From the NCBI RefSeq assembly GCF_004331465.1, contig NZ_SJKB01000012.1, positions 124,001 to 188,000 on the forward strand: 64,000 nt of DNA. Reading direction: 5' to 3'. Each line of letters begins with the position of its first letter. Position 1 is the stretch's first letter. The notes under the pieces are model-generated. The model saw nothing but the letters and a program-made list of their open reading frames with translations, did no database searches and had not been told where the DNA came from. Shown here one piece after another: positions 1 to 9,811 of this stretch. This stretch comes from Kribbella pittospori (GTDB taxonomy: Bacteria; Actinomycetota; Actinomycetes; Propionibacteriales; Kribbellaceae). Position numbers and translations under genes: made by a program.

Positions 1-1
1 C

Positions 2-97
2 CTTTGGTTGCTGCCAGGGGAGTCCCGGACGATCACGGTGACCACTCCGAGCTCGGCCTCCGGCCTGAAGCTGGAGGCCGAGCCCTTCAACGACTAA
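2..97 (+). CDS. C-terminal end of a probable family 2 glycoside hydrolase (partial)
   Basis: An open frame enters from the left edge and stops at TAA 95-97. It reads LWLLPGESRTITVT, then a Ser/Pro stretch and a short acidic tail. A late LLPGE-R-T-V segment is what I remember from the last beta-sandwich domain of beta-mannosidases and exo-beta-glucosaminidases of glycoside hydrolase family 2. Only 31 codons are visible, so the substrate cannot be named. The stop codon overlaps the end of the convergent proS by four bases. The alternative is a chance open frame, but the motif and the convergent spacing argue for a real gene end. Confidence 0.5.
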   Translation, partial: LWLLPGESRTITVTTPSSASGLKLEAEPFND

Positions 98-1506
98 TAG
101 GAGCGGGCGACGAATGCGGTCAGGCCGCGTTCGTCGTCTTCAGTCGGGAGCGTGCCGTCTGGGCGCTGCAGGCAGCGGACCGTGATCCCTGCCGTGGCGA
201 GTCTGTCCTCGCCGTCTTCACCGACGACGTCGTACGGCAGGCTCGCCCAGCCGGTCGTCGCCACCTCCAATGCCTCGTCCACGGTGGAGACCGCCGTGGT
301 CCGTGCGATCTGGCGCGCGGTCGCGTCCGCCAGCAGTTGAGCCTGGTCCGCTTGCATCGCCGCAACCATGGTCGAGGTGAGGTCCGGCAGACTGACGGTC
401 TCCTTGCCGGAGCCCCGCAGCCGGCGTGCGACCGTTGCCACGTTGCCGTCCAGGTCGCGGGGTCCGAGCTCGATCCGGACCGGGACGCCTTTCAGTTCCC
501 AGTTCACCGCGCGCCGGCCGAACGGCTGGTCGGTGCGATCGTCCACCTCGACGCGCAGGCCGGACGCCGTCAGCTCGTCCGCGATCCGTCGAGCGGCCGA
601 GACTGTCTCGTCTCGGACGGCGAGTACGACGACCTGGGTCGGCGCGACGACGGGCGGGACACGCAGCCCCGCGTCGTCACCGTGCACCATGATCATCCCG
701 CCGACCAGGCGCGTGGTGCTGCCCCACGAGGTGGTCCAGGCGAGCTCGCGCTGCCCGTCGCTCGACAGGAAGCCGATGTCGAAGGCACGGGCGAAGTTCT
801 GGCCGAGTTCGTGGGACGTGCCCATCTGCAGGGCCTTCCCATCACCGGTCATGGCTTCCAGCGTCATCGTGTTGATCGCCCCGGCGAACCGCTCCCTCCG
901 CGTCTTCCGGCCGGGCAGCACCGGGATCGCCAGCACGTTCACCATCACGTCGCGGTAGACGTCGTGCAGGATCCTGGTGGCGAACGCGCGGGCATCCTCG
1001 GCGGTCGCATGCGCGGTGTGGCCCTCCTGCCACAGGAACTCCGTCGTCCGCAGGAACAACCGTGGCCGCAGCTCCCAACGGACCGCGTTGGCCCACTGGT
1101 TCAGCAGCAGCGGTAGATCGCGATAGCTCTGGATCCACTTCGCCATGTACTCACCGATGACGGTCTCCGAGGTCGGGCGGACCACCGCCGGCTCCTCGAG
1201 TTGCTTGCCTCCGGCATGCGTCACCACGGCGAGCTCGGGACTGAAGCCCTCCACGTGCTCGGCCTCGCGGCGCAGGTAACTCTCGGGGATCAGCAGCGGG
1301 AAGTACGCGTTGGCCGCGCCGGCCGCCTTGATCCGCTCGTCCAGTGCCGCCTGCAGCCGCTCCCAGATCCCGTACCCGTACGGTCGGATGACCATGGTCC
1401 CCCGCACCGGCCCGTTGTCGGCGAGCTCGGCTTTGGCAATCACATCCTGGAACCATCGGGGAAAGTCCGTTGCCTGAGTAGCAAGCACGGATCGGGTTGC
1501 GGTCAT
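94..1506 (-). CDS. proS: Proline--tRNA ligase, archaeal/eukaryote-like type
   Basis: This class II synthetase charges tRNA-Pro with proline in the cytosol. At 470 residues it matches the short ProRS type that lacks the bacterial editing insertion. Motif 1 region RPTSETVI lies at about residues 110-117 and motif 2, FLRTTEFLWQEGH, at 151-163. A GTSHELGQNFARAF segment follows near 235, and the C-terminal anticodon-binding domain ends in FVARSY. I chose ATG 1504-1506 because the protein then begins MTATRSVLATQATDFPRW, normal for the family; the upstream in-frame ATG would add 14 low-complexity residues. It is the last gene of the minus-strand group, with its own upstream region after the idh terminator. 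Confidence 0.95.
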   Translation of the reverse strand: MTATRSVLATQATDFPRWFQDVIAKAELADNGPVRGTMVIRPYGYGIWERLQAALDERIKAAGAANAYFPLLIPESYLRREAEHVEGFSPELAVVTHAGGKQLEEPAVVRPTSETVIGEYMAKWIQSYRDLPLLLNQWANAVRWELRPRLFLRTTEFLWQEGHTAHATAEDARAFATRILHDVYRDVMVNVLAIPVLPGRKTRRERFAGAINTMTLEAMTGDGKALQMGTSHELGQNFARAFDIGFLSSDGQRELAWTTSWGSTTRLVGGMIMVHGDDAGLRVPPVVAPTQVVVLAVRDETVSAARRIADELTASGLRVEVDDRTDQPFGRRAVNWELKGVPVRIELGPRDLDGNVATVARRLRGSGKETVSLPDLTSTMVAAMQADQAQLLADATARQIARTTAVSTVDEALEVATTGWASLPYDVVGEDGEDRLATAGITVRCLQRPDGTLPTEDDERGLTAFVARSY

Positions 1507-1555
1507 GTGTCGTGAGTTTAGGAGCAGTAGCCGAACGCCGCCGCCCAATTACAGC

Positions 1556-1591
1556 TGAGCGCCCGGTGACCGATGGGTCACCGGGCGCTCA
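1556..1591 (-). terminator. Strong hairpin terminator after the isocitrate dehydrogenase gene
   Basis: A perfect 16-bp stem (1556-1571 with 1576-1591) closes a 4-nt loop, starting 10 nt past the idh stop on the minus strand. The T tract is weak, as is common in high-GC actinobacteria. It separates idh from the proS promoter region. Confidence 0.8.
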
Positions 1592-1601
1592 GAACTTCAG
1601 A

Positions 1602-3857
<2,256 letters not shown>

Positions 3858-3899
3858 CTAATAGGCGGTTCGCCCGACCCAGACCGGACGTGTCCATGC

Positions 3900-4574
3900 T
3901 CACGCTCCGTCGAGGTCATCGGGATGCGCGAGCTTGATTCCGGCCGCCGTGGTGACCGCGCTGGTGAAGGTCAGGGTGTCGATCGGGGAAGAGGCGGCCA
4001 CGGTCGCGCCGGTCAGGGCGGTCAAGCCGCGGGCGGCGTCCCAGGTGCAGTCGACGAAGACCGCCCCGGACGCCTTGACCTGGGAGAACTCGGCCCCGGT
4101 CAGGTCGCAGGAGCGGAACACGGCGCCGGTCAGGTCTGCGGAGACGAAGTCCGCGTTCTGCAGTCGGCAGTCGGAGAACTCCACCTTCACGAACTTCGCG
4201 AACCGGAACGAGCCGAAGTCGAGCACACTGTCACGGATCGTGGCGTGCTGGATGCTCATCCCCGGCCCGGCGAACCCGGTCAGCCGGGACGACGTGATCG
4301 CGACCCGGGTGAGGGCGGCATCGGACCAGCGCGCGTTCGCGACGTCGCACTGGGACAGCTCCGCGTCGACCAGGATCAGCTTGTCCAGGTCCGACCCGGC
4401 CAGCTTGGCGCGGGTCAGCCGGCACCCGCTCAGCTCGAGATGCTCGGCGACGAGATCGCTCAGATCCACGTCCTCCAGCGACAGGTCGAGCAGCCTGTCC
4501 TCGTCGTCGAGGTCCTCCGGCGTGGGCGAGGCGGACTCGAGCTGGGTGCGCAGCCGGGGCGCGGCGATCTTCAT
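3900..4574 (-). CDS. Pentapeptide-repeat protein
   Basis: A 224-residue soluble protein is built mostly of degenerate A(D/N)LXX repeats, for example CRLTRAKLAGSDLDKLILVD and NADFVSADLTGAVFRSCDLT. Such repeats fold as a right-handed quadrilateral beta-helix. Some members (MfpA, Qnr) mimic DNA and protect gyrase from quinolones, while most have no known role. There is no signal peptide or membrane segment. It lies between the ROK kinase gene (30 bp upstream) and idh on the same strand. The N-terminal 40 residues are acidic. A quinolone-protection role is possible but unsupported here. Confidence 0.85.
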   Translation of the reverse strand: MKIAAPRLRTQLESASPTPEDLDDEDRLLDLSLEDVDLSDLVAEHLELSGCRLTRAKLAGSDLDKLILVDAELSQCDVANARWSDAALTRVAITSSRLTGFAGPGMSIQHATIRDSVLDFGSFRFAKFVKVEFSDCRLQNADFVSADLTGAVFRSCDLTGAEFSQVKASGAVFVDCTWDAARGLTALTGATVAASSPIDTLTFTSAVTTAAGIKLAHPDDLDGA

Positions 4575-4604
4575 GGAGTGACCGTAGCCAGAGCCGTGGA
4601 CAAT

Positions 4605-5441
4605 TCAGTTCGAGCGCAGGTAGTGCGCCGCCGCGCCGATCAGTGCCGAGTGCTCGGTGTCCTTGGTGGGCGCGACGTCGAAGCTGAATACCTCCGCCAC
4701 GATGTCGAAAGCTCCCGAGATCGAGCCACCCAGCACGGTCTTCGTCACCCCGAAGCGGTCCAACCAAGGGGTGAGTGCGGTCGCAAGGTCACTGAAGGAT
4801 GTGAGCAGGGCGTCCTTCGCGGCGGCGTCATCGGCTCGCGCCTGGTCAGCGATCTCCTTGACCCCATGCGCTTCGGTACCCGTGCTTGCGAAGTACCTGC
4901 GCAGGATCGCCCGCCCCGAGATCGAGTCCTCCAGCGGCTTGCCGTCGTACTCCGTCTTGTAGAGCTCACCGCCGGGCGGGACGGTGTCGCCCTCGCGGAC
5001 CACGTGGCCGTCGGCCAGGAACGCCGTACCGACGCCGGTGCCGATGGTGACGCCGACGCAGCGCTCGACGCCGCGGACCTCGCCCGCGGTCCATTCACCG
5101 ACCGCGAACGCCTCGGCGTCGTTCATGAACATCAGCCGGTCCAGGGCGAGCTCCGCGCGCAGGCTGTCGCCCAGGTTGTACCCGTACAGCTGGTCGAACT
5201 TGTCCTGGCCGCGATACCAGGCGACGCCGGTGGCGAAGTCGAACGGACCGGGCAGTGCCACCGCCAGACCGTTTGCCAGCGGCAACTTCCGGGCCGCCGC
5301 CGCCAACTGGGCGACGACCACCTCGGCCGCCTGCTGCGACTCGAGCTTGGCTCGCTCCACCACGTTCACAGACCAGTCGTCCGGCGACACGACTGCCGCC
5401 GTCACGTGACTGCCCCCGATCTCCAGCACCGCTACGTCCAT
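4605..5441 (-). CDS. ROK-family sugar kinase-like protein
   Basis: A 278-residue actin-fold protein of the ROK group, most of which phosphorylate glucose or related sugars. The phosphate-1 loop is LEIGGSHVTAAVV near residue 6. The catalytic aspartate lies in FMNDAEAFAVGEW at about 105, and the adenosine region is GVTIGTGVGTAF. The CXCGXXGC zinc cluster typical of ROK proteins is missing: the equivalent stretch reads GGELYKTEYDGKPLEDSISG. No helix-turn-helix domain is present, so it is a kinase-type rather than repressor-type member. The substrate cannot be told. It begins the minus-strand group ending in idh. Confidence 0.8.
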   Translation of the reverse strand: MDVAVLEIGGSHVTAAVVSPDDWSVNVVERAKLESQQAAEVVVAQLAAAARKLPLANGLAVALPGPFDFATGVAWYRGQDKFDQLYGYNLGDSLRAELALDRLMFMNDAEAFAVGEWTAGEVRGVERCVGVTIGTGVGTAFLADGHVVREGDTVPPGGELYKTEYDGKPLEDSISGRAILRRYFASTGTEAHGVKEIADQARADDAAAKDALLTSFSDLATALTPWLDRFGVTKTVLGGSISGAFDIVAEVFSFDVAPTKDTEHSALIGAAAHYLRSN

Positions 5442-5567
5442 CCGGTCATCTTGACAGCAGCGGGGTGTCGATCGAACCGGAAGGACTCCCGCTGGGACAT
5501 CCGCGGCCGGCTCGGCGAGATCGCCGTACCGTGCACTGAGGGGAACCAGTCGGCAGTCCTGTCCGTA

Positions 5568-5591
5568 GAGTGTCTGGTACGAGTGACACTC
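5568..5591. promoter_or_regulatory. Inverted repeat upstream of the copper-related operon
   Basis: GAGTGTC (5568-5574) and GACACTC (5585-5591) form a 7-bp dyad with a 10-nt spacer, 13 bp before the ATG at 5605. It could be an operator or an mRNA hairpin for the membrane-protein gene. Which regulator would bind is unknown. Confidence 0.35.
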
Positions 5592-5604
5592 GAGGGGATC
5601 GGGA

Positions 5605-6153
5605 ATGCACGCCGAGAGCAGTGCGACGCCCGTGGTCGCGGCGCTGAGCGTCGTGGTCGCGGTGGGCGGTCATGCGCTCGCAGGTGGCACCGTCGCGTTG
5701 CAGTTGGTCTCGCCGCTGCTCGCCCTGACCGCGGTCTGCTGGCTGCTAGGTGAGTACCTCGCCGGCGAACGCGCACTGTCCGTGGTCGTTCTCGCGGCGA
5801 TCCAGCTGTTCGTCCACGTCACCCTCGACGCGGCCCACGAGCCGATGGCCATGCCGATGCACCACGGAGGGATGCCACAGGGGATCGGCGGCAGTCTCGT
5901 CATGACCGCCGCACACCTGACCGTCCTGGTAGCCGGCGTCGTCGCGATCACCGGCGCACATCGCTGGGTCCACCGGGTGCTGCGGATCTTCGCGCGTCTC
6001 CTGCCCCAGCTGCCGATCCTGACCCCAGTACGCCGGTACGCCGCCGTACTGCTCGTCGTGCCGGCATCACCGCGACTGGCTCAGCGGTGGCTCACCTCGA
6101 ACGTCTCGCGGCGCGGGCCGCCGGTCATCGCTGTGGTTTCAGCGATGTCCTGA
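5605..6153 (+). CDS. Integral membrane protein with Met/His-rich loop, copper locus
   Basis: A 182-residue protein with about four hydrophobic segments (roughly 9-28, 31-50, 56-75 and 100-120). Between segments 3 and 4, at residues 78-90, lies a loop rich in methionine and histidine (HEPMAMPMHHGGM), the kind of sequence that binds copper. The C-terminal 60 residues are basic and polar. I do not recognise the family. It precedes YcnI, CopC and CopD genes on the same strand, which supports a part in periplasmic or membrane copper handling. A hairpin separates it from the next gene, so it may be transcribed partly on its own. Confidence 0.75.
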   Translation: MHAESSATPVVAALSVVVAVGGHALAGGTVALQLVSPLLALTAVCWLLGEYLAGERALSVVVLAAIQLFVHVTLDAAHEPMAMPMHHGGMPQGIGGSLVMTAAHLTVLVAGVVAITGAHRWVHRVLRIFARLLPQLPILTPVRRYAAVLLVVPASPRLAQRWLTSNVSRRGPPVIAVVSAMS

Positions 6154-6179
6154 CCGGCCGCGTCTGCTTTCGCGGCCGG
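6154..6179 (+). terminator. Hairpin between the membrane-protein gene and ycnI
   Basis: A 9-bp GC-only stem (6154-6162 with 6171-6179) and an 8-nt loop start directly after the stop codon, followed by GTTGT. It could end or attenuate transcription before the YcnI-CopC-CopD genes. Confidence 0.5.
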
Positions 6180-6210
6180 GTTGTCCCGCGTGTTTCCGCG
6201 AAAGGTTCTC

Positions 6211-6900
6211 ATGTCCAAGAAGTTCGCCCTGCGTGCTGTCGCGATCGCGGCGGCATCCACGCTTGTTCTGGCCGGCGCCGCCACCTCGGCGTCGGCCCAC
6301 GTCACGGTGTCGTCGCCGGACGCCAAGCCCGGTGGGTACGCGAAGCTGGTCTTCCGCGTGCCGACCGAGTCCGATACGGCCGCCACCACGAAGCTCGTCG
6401 TCTCGTTGCCCAAGGACCACCCGTTCGCCAGCGTCGGCGCGCAGGTCAAGCCCGGCTGGACGGCGGTGAAGACGACCGAGCAGTTGCCCGCGCCGGTCAA
6501 GGTCGGCGACGTCACGCTGACCAAGGCGATCACCACCGTGACCTGGACCGCCACAGCCGGAGGAGTCCCGGCAGGCAACTTCGACGAGTTCTCCTTGTCC
6601 GTCGGGCGCATTCCGGACGGCGTCGACGCGTTGAGCTTCCCCGCAGTGCAGTCCTACAGCGACGGTGAGGTGGTCAAGTGGGACCAACTCGCCAAGGAGG
6701 GTGCTGAGGAGCCGGAGCACCCGGCGCCGACGCTCAAGCTGGCAGCCGCGATCACACCGGTCGCGGCAACGACGTCGGAGACCGAGGACTCGTCGGATCC
6801 GCTGGCTCGGATCCTCGGTGGCGCCGGCCTTCTGCTGGGCCTGATCGGCCTGGGCCTGGGGCTCCGGTCCCGCAAGCCGGCCGGATCCGAGAAGGCGTAG
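6211..6900 (+). CDS. YcnI-like DUF1775 copper-binding exported protein
   Basis: Residues 1-30 form a signal peptide (MSKKFALR, hydrophobic core, cleavage near SASA-HV). The mature protein begins HVTVSSPDAKPGGYAKLVFR, the DUF1775/YcnI start. Its N-terminal histidine binds Cu(II) in characterised YcnI proteins. The C-terminus has a transmembrane helix (ILGGAGLLLGLIGLGLGL) and a short basic tail, so the protein is anchored to the outer face of the membrane. I chose ATG 6211 over an in-frame earlier start because the signal peptide then begins normally. CopC follows after 2 bp and CopD after that, the usual copper-acquisition grouping. Confidence 0.9.
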   Translation: MSKKFALRAVAIAAASTLVLAGAATSASAHVTVSSPDAKPGGYAKLVFRVPTESDTAATTKLVVSLPKDHPFASVGAQVKPGWTAVKTTEQLPAPVKVGDVTLTKAITTVTWTATAGGVPAGNFDEFSLSVGRIPDGVDALSFPAVQSYSDGEVVKWDQLAKEGAEEPEHPAPTLKLAAAITPVAATTSETEDSSDPLARILGGAGLLLGLIGLGLGLRSRKPAGSEKA

Positions 6901-6902
6901 TC

Positions 6903-7415
6903 GTGCGCCGACTGATCGCAGTACTGGTGGCGTCGCTGCTCGCTCTGGTGGTTTCCACCGGGGTGGCGGCGGCGCACGCCAAACTCGAGTCGATGACCCC
7001 GGCCGACGGTTCGTCCATGGCCGCACCGCCGACCAAGGTGGTGCTGACCTTCAACGAGCCGGTCGGCAGCAACGGCACGCAGGTGCAGGTCAAGTCGCCG
7101 TCCGGGAAGAATGTGGCCACCGGCGACGTGCAGGTGATCGACAACACCGTGACCCAGCCGGTCGGCGCGATGGTCGACGCCGGTAGGTACCAGGTCGACG
7201 CCCGCGTGGTGTCGGCCGACGGCCACCCGATCACCGTCAGCGGATCGTTCTCCGTCACCCACGCCGGCCACCCGGCCACCCAGCCGGGCGGTACGCCGAC
7301 CGCCAGCCAGGACAGTGGTTCGAACACGGTCACGATCGTTGCCCTGTGCCTGGTGATGCTGGTCGTGGTGGCGCTCGCGATCGTCATCGTGCGCCGTCGG
7401 CCTGCCTCGCAATGA
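6903..7415 (+). CDS. CopC-like copper-binding protein
   Basis: A 170-residue exported protein starting at GTG. A signal peptide ends near VAAAHAKL, which leaves a mature N-terminal histidine, the copper ligand of CopC proteins. The beta-sandwich domain shows HAKLESMTPADGS, LTFNEPV and the second histidine region VVSADGHPITVSGSFSV. A Thr/Pro/Gly linker then leads to one C-terminal transmembrane helix and a basic tail. It overlaps the CopD gene by ATGA, which indicates translational coupling. CopC is thought to pass copper to CopD for import across the membrane. Confidence 0.92.
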   Translation: MRRLIAVLVASLLALVVSTGVAAAHAKLESMTPADGSSMAAPPTKVVLTFNEPVGSNGTQVQVKSPSGKNVATGDVQVIDNTVTQPVGAMVDAGRYQVDARVVSADGHPITVSGSFSVTHAGHPATQPGGTPTASQDSGSNTVTIVALCLVMLVVVALAIVIVRRRPASQ

Positions 7416-8404
7416 GGTCGGCGCGACTGACCGTCGCGGGCGGGATGGTTGCCGCTGGCATCGTGGTGATGGTGGTCGCCCTGGTCGCGGCCGGCGGTGC
7501 GCCGCAACAGTTGCCGGATGGTCTCATCGGTGCCGGAATGTCTTTGTCCTGGTCGGTTCCGGTACTGCGCTTCGTCGCCGACGCTGCCGCGATAGCAACG
7601 GGCGGTGCGCTGGTCGCCGTCGTACTATTGCTTCCAGCAACTGATGGGGTGTTGGGCCCGAAGGCGTTGCGGGCCTGCCAGGACGCGGCGATCGCGGCCG
7701 CGGTCTGGGCGGTGGCGAGCATCGGCGGGCTGATCACCTCGGCCGCGGTGATCCTGGGGATCCCGTTGTCGCACCTTGCCGAACACGCGTCCGTGGCGGG
7801 GGAGCTCTTACAGGTCAGGGCTCTGGCGGTGGCCGTCGTACTGACGGCGATTCTCGCGGTGGTCCTGAGCGGCTGCCGGACGGTCCGTGGCGCGTGGTTC
7901 GCGGTGCTGCTCACCGCAGCGGCACTGACCGGTCCGCTGCTCACCGGGCACGGCGCGATCGAGCGGACGAACGTCTGGTCCGTGCTCGCGACCACCTCGC
8001 TGGTCGTCCACGTCTTCGCGGCGACTGCCTGGATCGGCGGCCTGGGCGCCGTACTGCGGTATGCCCGGGATCGGCAGGCCGTCGAGCGCTTCAGTCGGCT
8101 CGCGCTGGTCTGTGCGATCGCGATGGGCGTCACCGGATTGCTCACCGCGGAGATCCATCTCGGCGGGCGGGAGGACGGCTGGGCGCTGATCACGCAGTGG
8201 GTCACCAGCGGGTACGGCGCTCTGGTTTTCGCGAAGACCGTGGCGTTCGCGATTCTCGTGGCGGTCGGGTGGTGGCATCGGCGTACGACGCTCCCGGAGC
8301 TGGCGGCCGGGGATCCGGCGGCGTTCCGGCGGCTGGCGGTCGTCGAGCTGCTGATCATGGCCGGGACCGTGGGCTTGGCGGTTGCCCTTTCGCGCACGCC
8401 GTGA
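7412..8404 (+). CDS. CopD-like copper-transport membrane protein
   Basis: A 330-residue polytopic protein with eight or more hydrophobic segments and typical CopD pieces: VVHVFAATAWIGGLGAV (conserved His and Trp), HLGGREDGW, and TKTVAF-like AKTVAFAILVAVGWWHRR near the end. CopD proteins are believed to move copper across the cytoplasmic membrane together with CopC. The ATG overlaps the CopC stop (ATGA), so I took it over an in-frame upstream ATG inside copC. No terminator is obvious before the MarR gene 46 bp later. Confidence 0.88.
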   Translation: MRSARLTVAGGMVAAGIVVMVVALVAAGGAPQQLPDGLIGAGMSLSWSVPVLRFVADAAAIATGGALVAVVLLLPATDGVLGPKALRACQDAAIAAAVWAVASIGGLITSAAVILGIPLSHLAEHASVAGELLQVRALAVAVVLTAILAVVLSGCRTVRGAWFAVLLTAAALTGPLLTGHGAIERTNVWSVLATTSLVVHVFAATAWIGGLGAVLRYARDRQAVERFSRLALVCAIAMGVTGLLTAEIHLGGREDGWALITQWVTSGYGALVFAKTVAFAILVAVGWWHRRTTLPELAAGDPAAFRRLAVVELLIMAGTVGLAVALSRTP

Positions 8405-8417
8405 CGTGCGGACTCGG

Positions 8418-8427
8418 TGATATGTCA
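8418..8427. promoter_or_regulatory. Candidate MarR operator upstream of marR
   Basis: TGATATGTCA is a near-palindrome 24 bp before the MarR start. Read on the other strand it gives TTGACATATCA, matching TTGACATGTCA at 8968-8978 in the promoter of the downstream reductase gene. One shared motif before both genes suggests autoregulation plus control of the target. Confidence 0.45.
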
Positions 8428-8450
8428 ACAGCTGTCCGTACAATGGGTGG

Positions 8451-8936
8451 ATGACGGAACCACGGTGGCTGGATGCGCGTGAGTCGCGCCTCTGGGAGTC
8501 GTACCGGGACGCGCATCGCGAACTGATGCGCGCCCTCGAGGCCCGGCTGATCGCGAACTCCGGGCTCTCCGGCGCCGACTACGCCCTGCTGCATCCGCTG
8601 TCCGTCGCGGAGGACGGCGTACTGCGCACCCGCGACCTGGGTAAGTCCGTCGGCTGGGAGCGCAGCCGGTTGTCGCACCAGGTCAGCCGGATGGAGAAGC
8701 GTGGGCTGGTCACTCGCGAGGAGTGCGAGTCGGACGCACGTGGCTCGATGGTCCGGCTCACCGGCCTCGGCCGGAAGGCGATCGAGGCGGCTGCACCGGA
8801 CCACGTCGAGGCCGTCCGCAGCTACTTCTTCGACCACCTGAGTCCCGAGGAACAGAGCCAGCTCAGTGTCCTCCTCGAACGCGTCCTCACCGCGGTGCCG
8901 GCGAATCCGTGCGCGACACCGGACTGCGACGAATAG
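8451..8936 (+). CDS. MarR-family transcriptional regulator
   Basis: A 161-residue winged-helix protein. After an N-terminal dimerisation helix (WLDARESRLWESYRDAHRE) the core shows DYALLHPLS, the recognition helix region LGKSVGWERSRLSHQVSRME and the wing KRGLVTREECESDARGSMV, followed by LTGLGRKAIEAA. These are standard MarR elements. The acidic C-terminus carries two cysteines (NPCATPDCDE), which might sense oxidants or metals, but this is inference. Dyads before this gene and before the downstream FMN reductase gene point to that enzyme as its target. Confidence 0.9.
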   Translation: MTEPRWLDARESRLWESYRDAHRELMRALEARLIANSGLSGADYALLHPLSVAEDGVLRTRDLGKSVGWERSRLSHQVSRMEKRGLVTREECESDARGSMVRLTGLGRKAIEAAAPDHVEAVRSYFFDHLSPEEQSQLSVLLERVLTAVPANPCATPDCDE

Positions 8937-8967
8937 ATCACATCCGACCGTCTCGTGAACCCTTGGG

Positions 8968-8995
8968 TTGACATGTCATCTCGATTGGGTATTTT
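8968..8995 (+). promoter_or_regulatory. Sigma-70-type promoter of the FMN reductase gene
   Basis: A consensus TTGACA at 8968-8973 is followed, after 16 bp, by TATTTT at 8990-8995. The -35 lies inside the palindrome TGACATGTCA (8969-8978). The -10 overlaps the larger palindrome that starts at 8993. Confidence 0.65.
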
Positions 8996-9012
8996 GGTGA
9001 TGCATCACCAAA
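8993..9012. promoter_or_regulatory. Perfect 20-bp palindrome over the -10/start region
   Basis: TTTGGTGATG and its exact mirror meet at 9002/9003, giving a gap-free 20-bp palindrome 39 bp before the reductase start. Its place over the -10 and probable transcription start fits a repressor site, most simply for the adjacent MarR protein. Confidence 0.6.
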
Positions 9013-9050
9013 GAGCCTTCGGGCGCCCCTCTCTTCGTGAAGGAACAGTC

Positions 9051-9620
9051 ATGCCCAAGATCGCGATCATCCTCGGCAGCACCCGCCCGGGCCGCAACGG
9101 CGAAGCCGTGGCGCAGTGGGTGCTGGATCTCGCCAAGCAGCGCAGCGACGCCGAGTTCGAGCTGGTCGACATCGCCGACTACAAGCTGCCGCACCTCGAC
9201 GAGGCCGTGCCGCCGTCGATGGGTCAGTACAGCCAGCCGCACACGCACGCCTGGGCCGAGAAGATCGGGTCGTTCGACGGGTTCGTCTTCGTCACCCCGG
9301 AGTACAACCACTCGACGTCCGGCGCGCTGAAGAACGCGATCGACTTCCTGTTCAAGGAGTGGAACGACAAGGCGGCCGGCTTCGTCAGCTACGGCGCCGT
9401 CGGCGGCGCCCGCGCGGTCGAGCACCTGCGCCTGGTGATGGGCGAGCTCAAGGTCGCCGACGTCCGCAACCAGGTCACGCTGTCGCTGGCCACCGACTTC
9501 AAGAACTACTCCGAGTTCGCCCCGGCCGACTTCCACGAGCCCGAGGTCCACGCCATGCTCGACCAGGTGATCAGCTGGAGCAACGCCCTCGCCAGCGTGC
9601 GAGTCCCCGCCGCTGCCTGA
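9051..9620 (+). CDS. NADPH-dependent FMN reductase family protein
   Basis: A 189-residue flavodoxin-fold reductase. The phosphate loop IILGSTRPGRNGEAVAQW sits at residues 5-22. The FMN-binding VTPEYNHSTSGALKNAIDFL follows near 85, and GFVSYGAVGGARAVEHLR near 112. The family (also called azoreductase or quinone reductase) passes electrons from NADPH through FMN to quinones, azo dyes or chromate. I chose ATG 9051 because GAAGGA at 9039-9044 is a good ribosome site and the earlier start would place the promoter inside the gene. It is probably repressed by the upstream MarR protein and ends at a clear terminator. Confidence 0.92.
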   Translation: MPKIAIILGSTRPGRNGEAVAQWVLDLAKQRSDAEFELVDIADYKLPHLDEAVPPSMGQYSQPHTHAWAEKIGSFDGFVFVTPEYNHSTSGALKNAIDFLFKEWNDKAAGFVSYGAVGGARAVEHLRLVMGELKVADVRNQVTLSLATDFKNYSEFAPADFHEPEVHAMLDQVISWSNALASVRVPAAA

Positions 9621-9635
9621 TCGTCCTGCTTCTCC

Positions 9636-9674
9636 AGCCCGTCCCGGTGCTCTCTGCGCCGGGGCGGGCTTTCT
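9636..9674 (+). terminator. Terminator after the FMN reductase gene
   Basis: A 12-bp stem (9636-9647 with 9659-9670, one G-T pair) with an 11-nt loop is followed by TTCT. It lies 16 bp past the stop codon and isolates the reductase unit from the ABC operon. Confidence 0.8.
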
Positions 9675-9775
9675 GGTGGTGACTCCCGGTATTCAGACGT
9701 GACACGCCGTCACGGAGAGCAGTCGGGGGACGGGGTCGGAAGAATGATGGCGTCGGGTTCGGATGCGCGCTGGAT

Positions 9776-9795
9776 TTGACAATCGTTTTCACTAA
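9776..9795. promoter_or_regulatory. Zur/Fur-type operator before the ABC-PLP-MFS operon
   Basis: TGACAATCGTTTTCA (9777-9791) is a 7-1-7 dyad with two mismatched pairs, very like the actinobacterial Zur box as I remember it (TGAAAATGATTTTCA type). The bases TTGACA at 9776-9781 can also serve as a -35 element, so a bound repressor would block the promoter. It is the only AT-rich dyad in this gap and ends 20 bp before the chosen GTG start. Fur or another FUR-family member cannot be excluded. Confidence 0.6.
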
Positions 9796-9811
9796 CGTGA
9801 GGATGTGGCGC

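Noticed and set aside
9776-9811. TTG 9776 or ATG 9803 as the start of the binding protein
   Set aside because: TTG lies inside the metal-box dyad, and ATG 9803 directly abuts the GTGAGG ribosome site; GTG 9812 has proper spacing.
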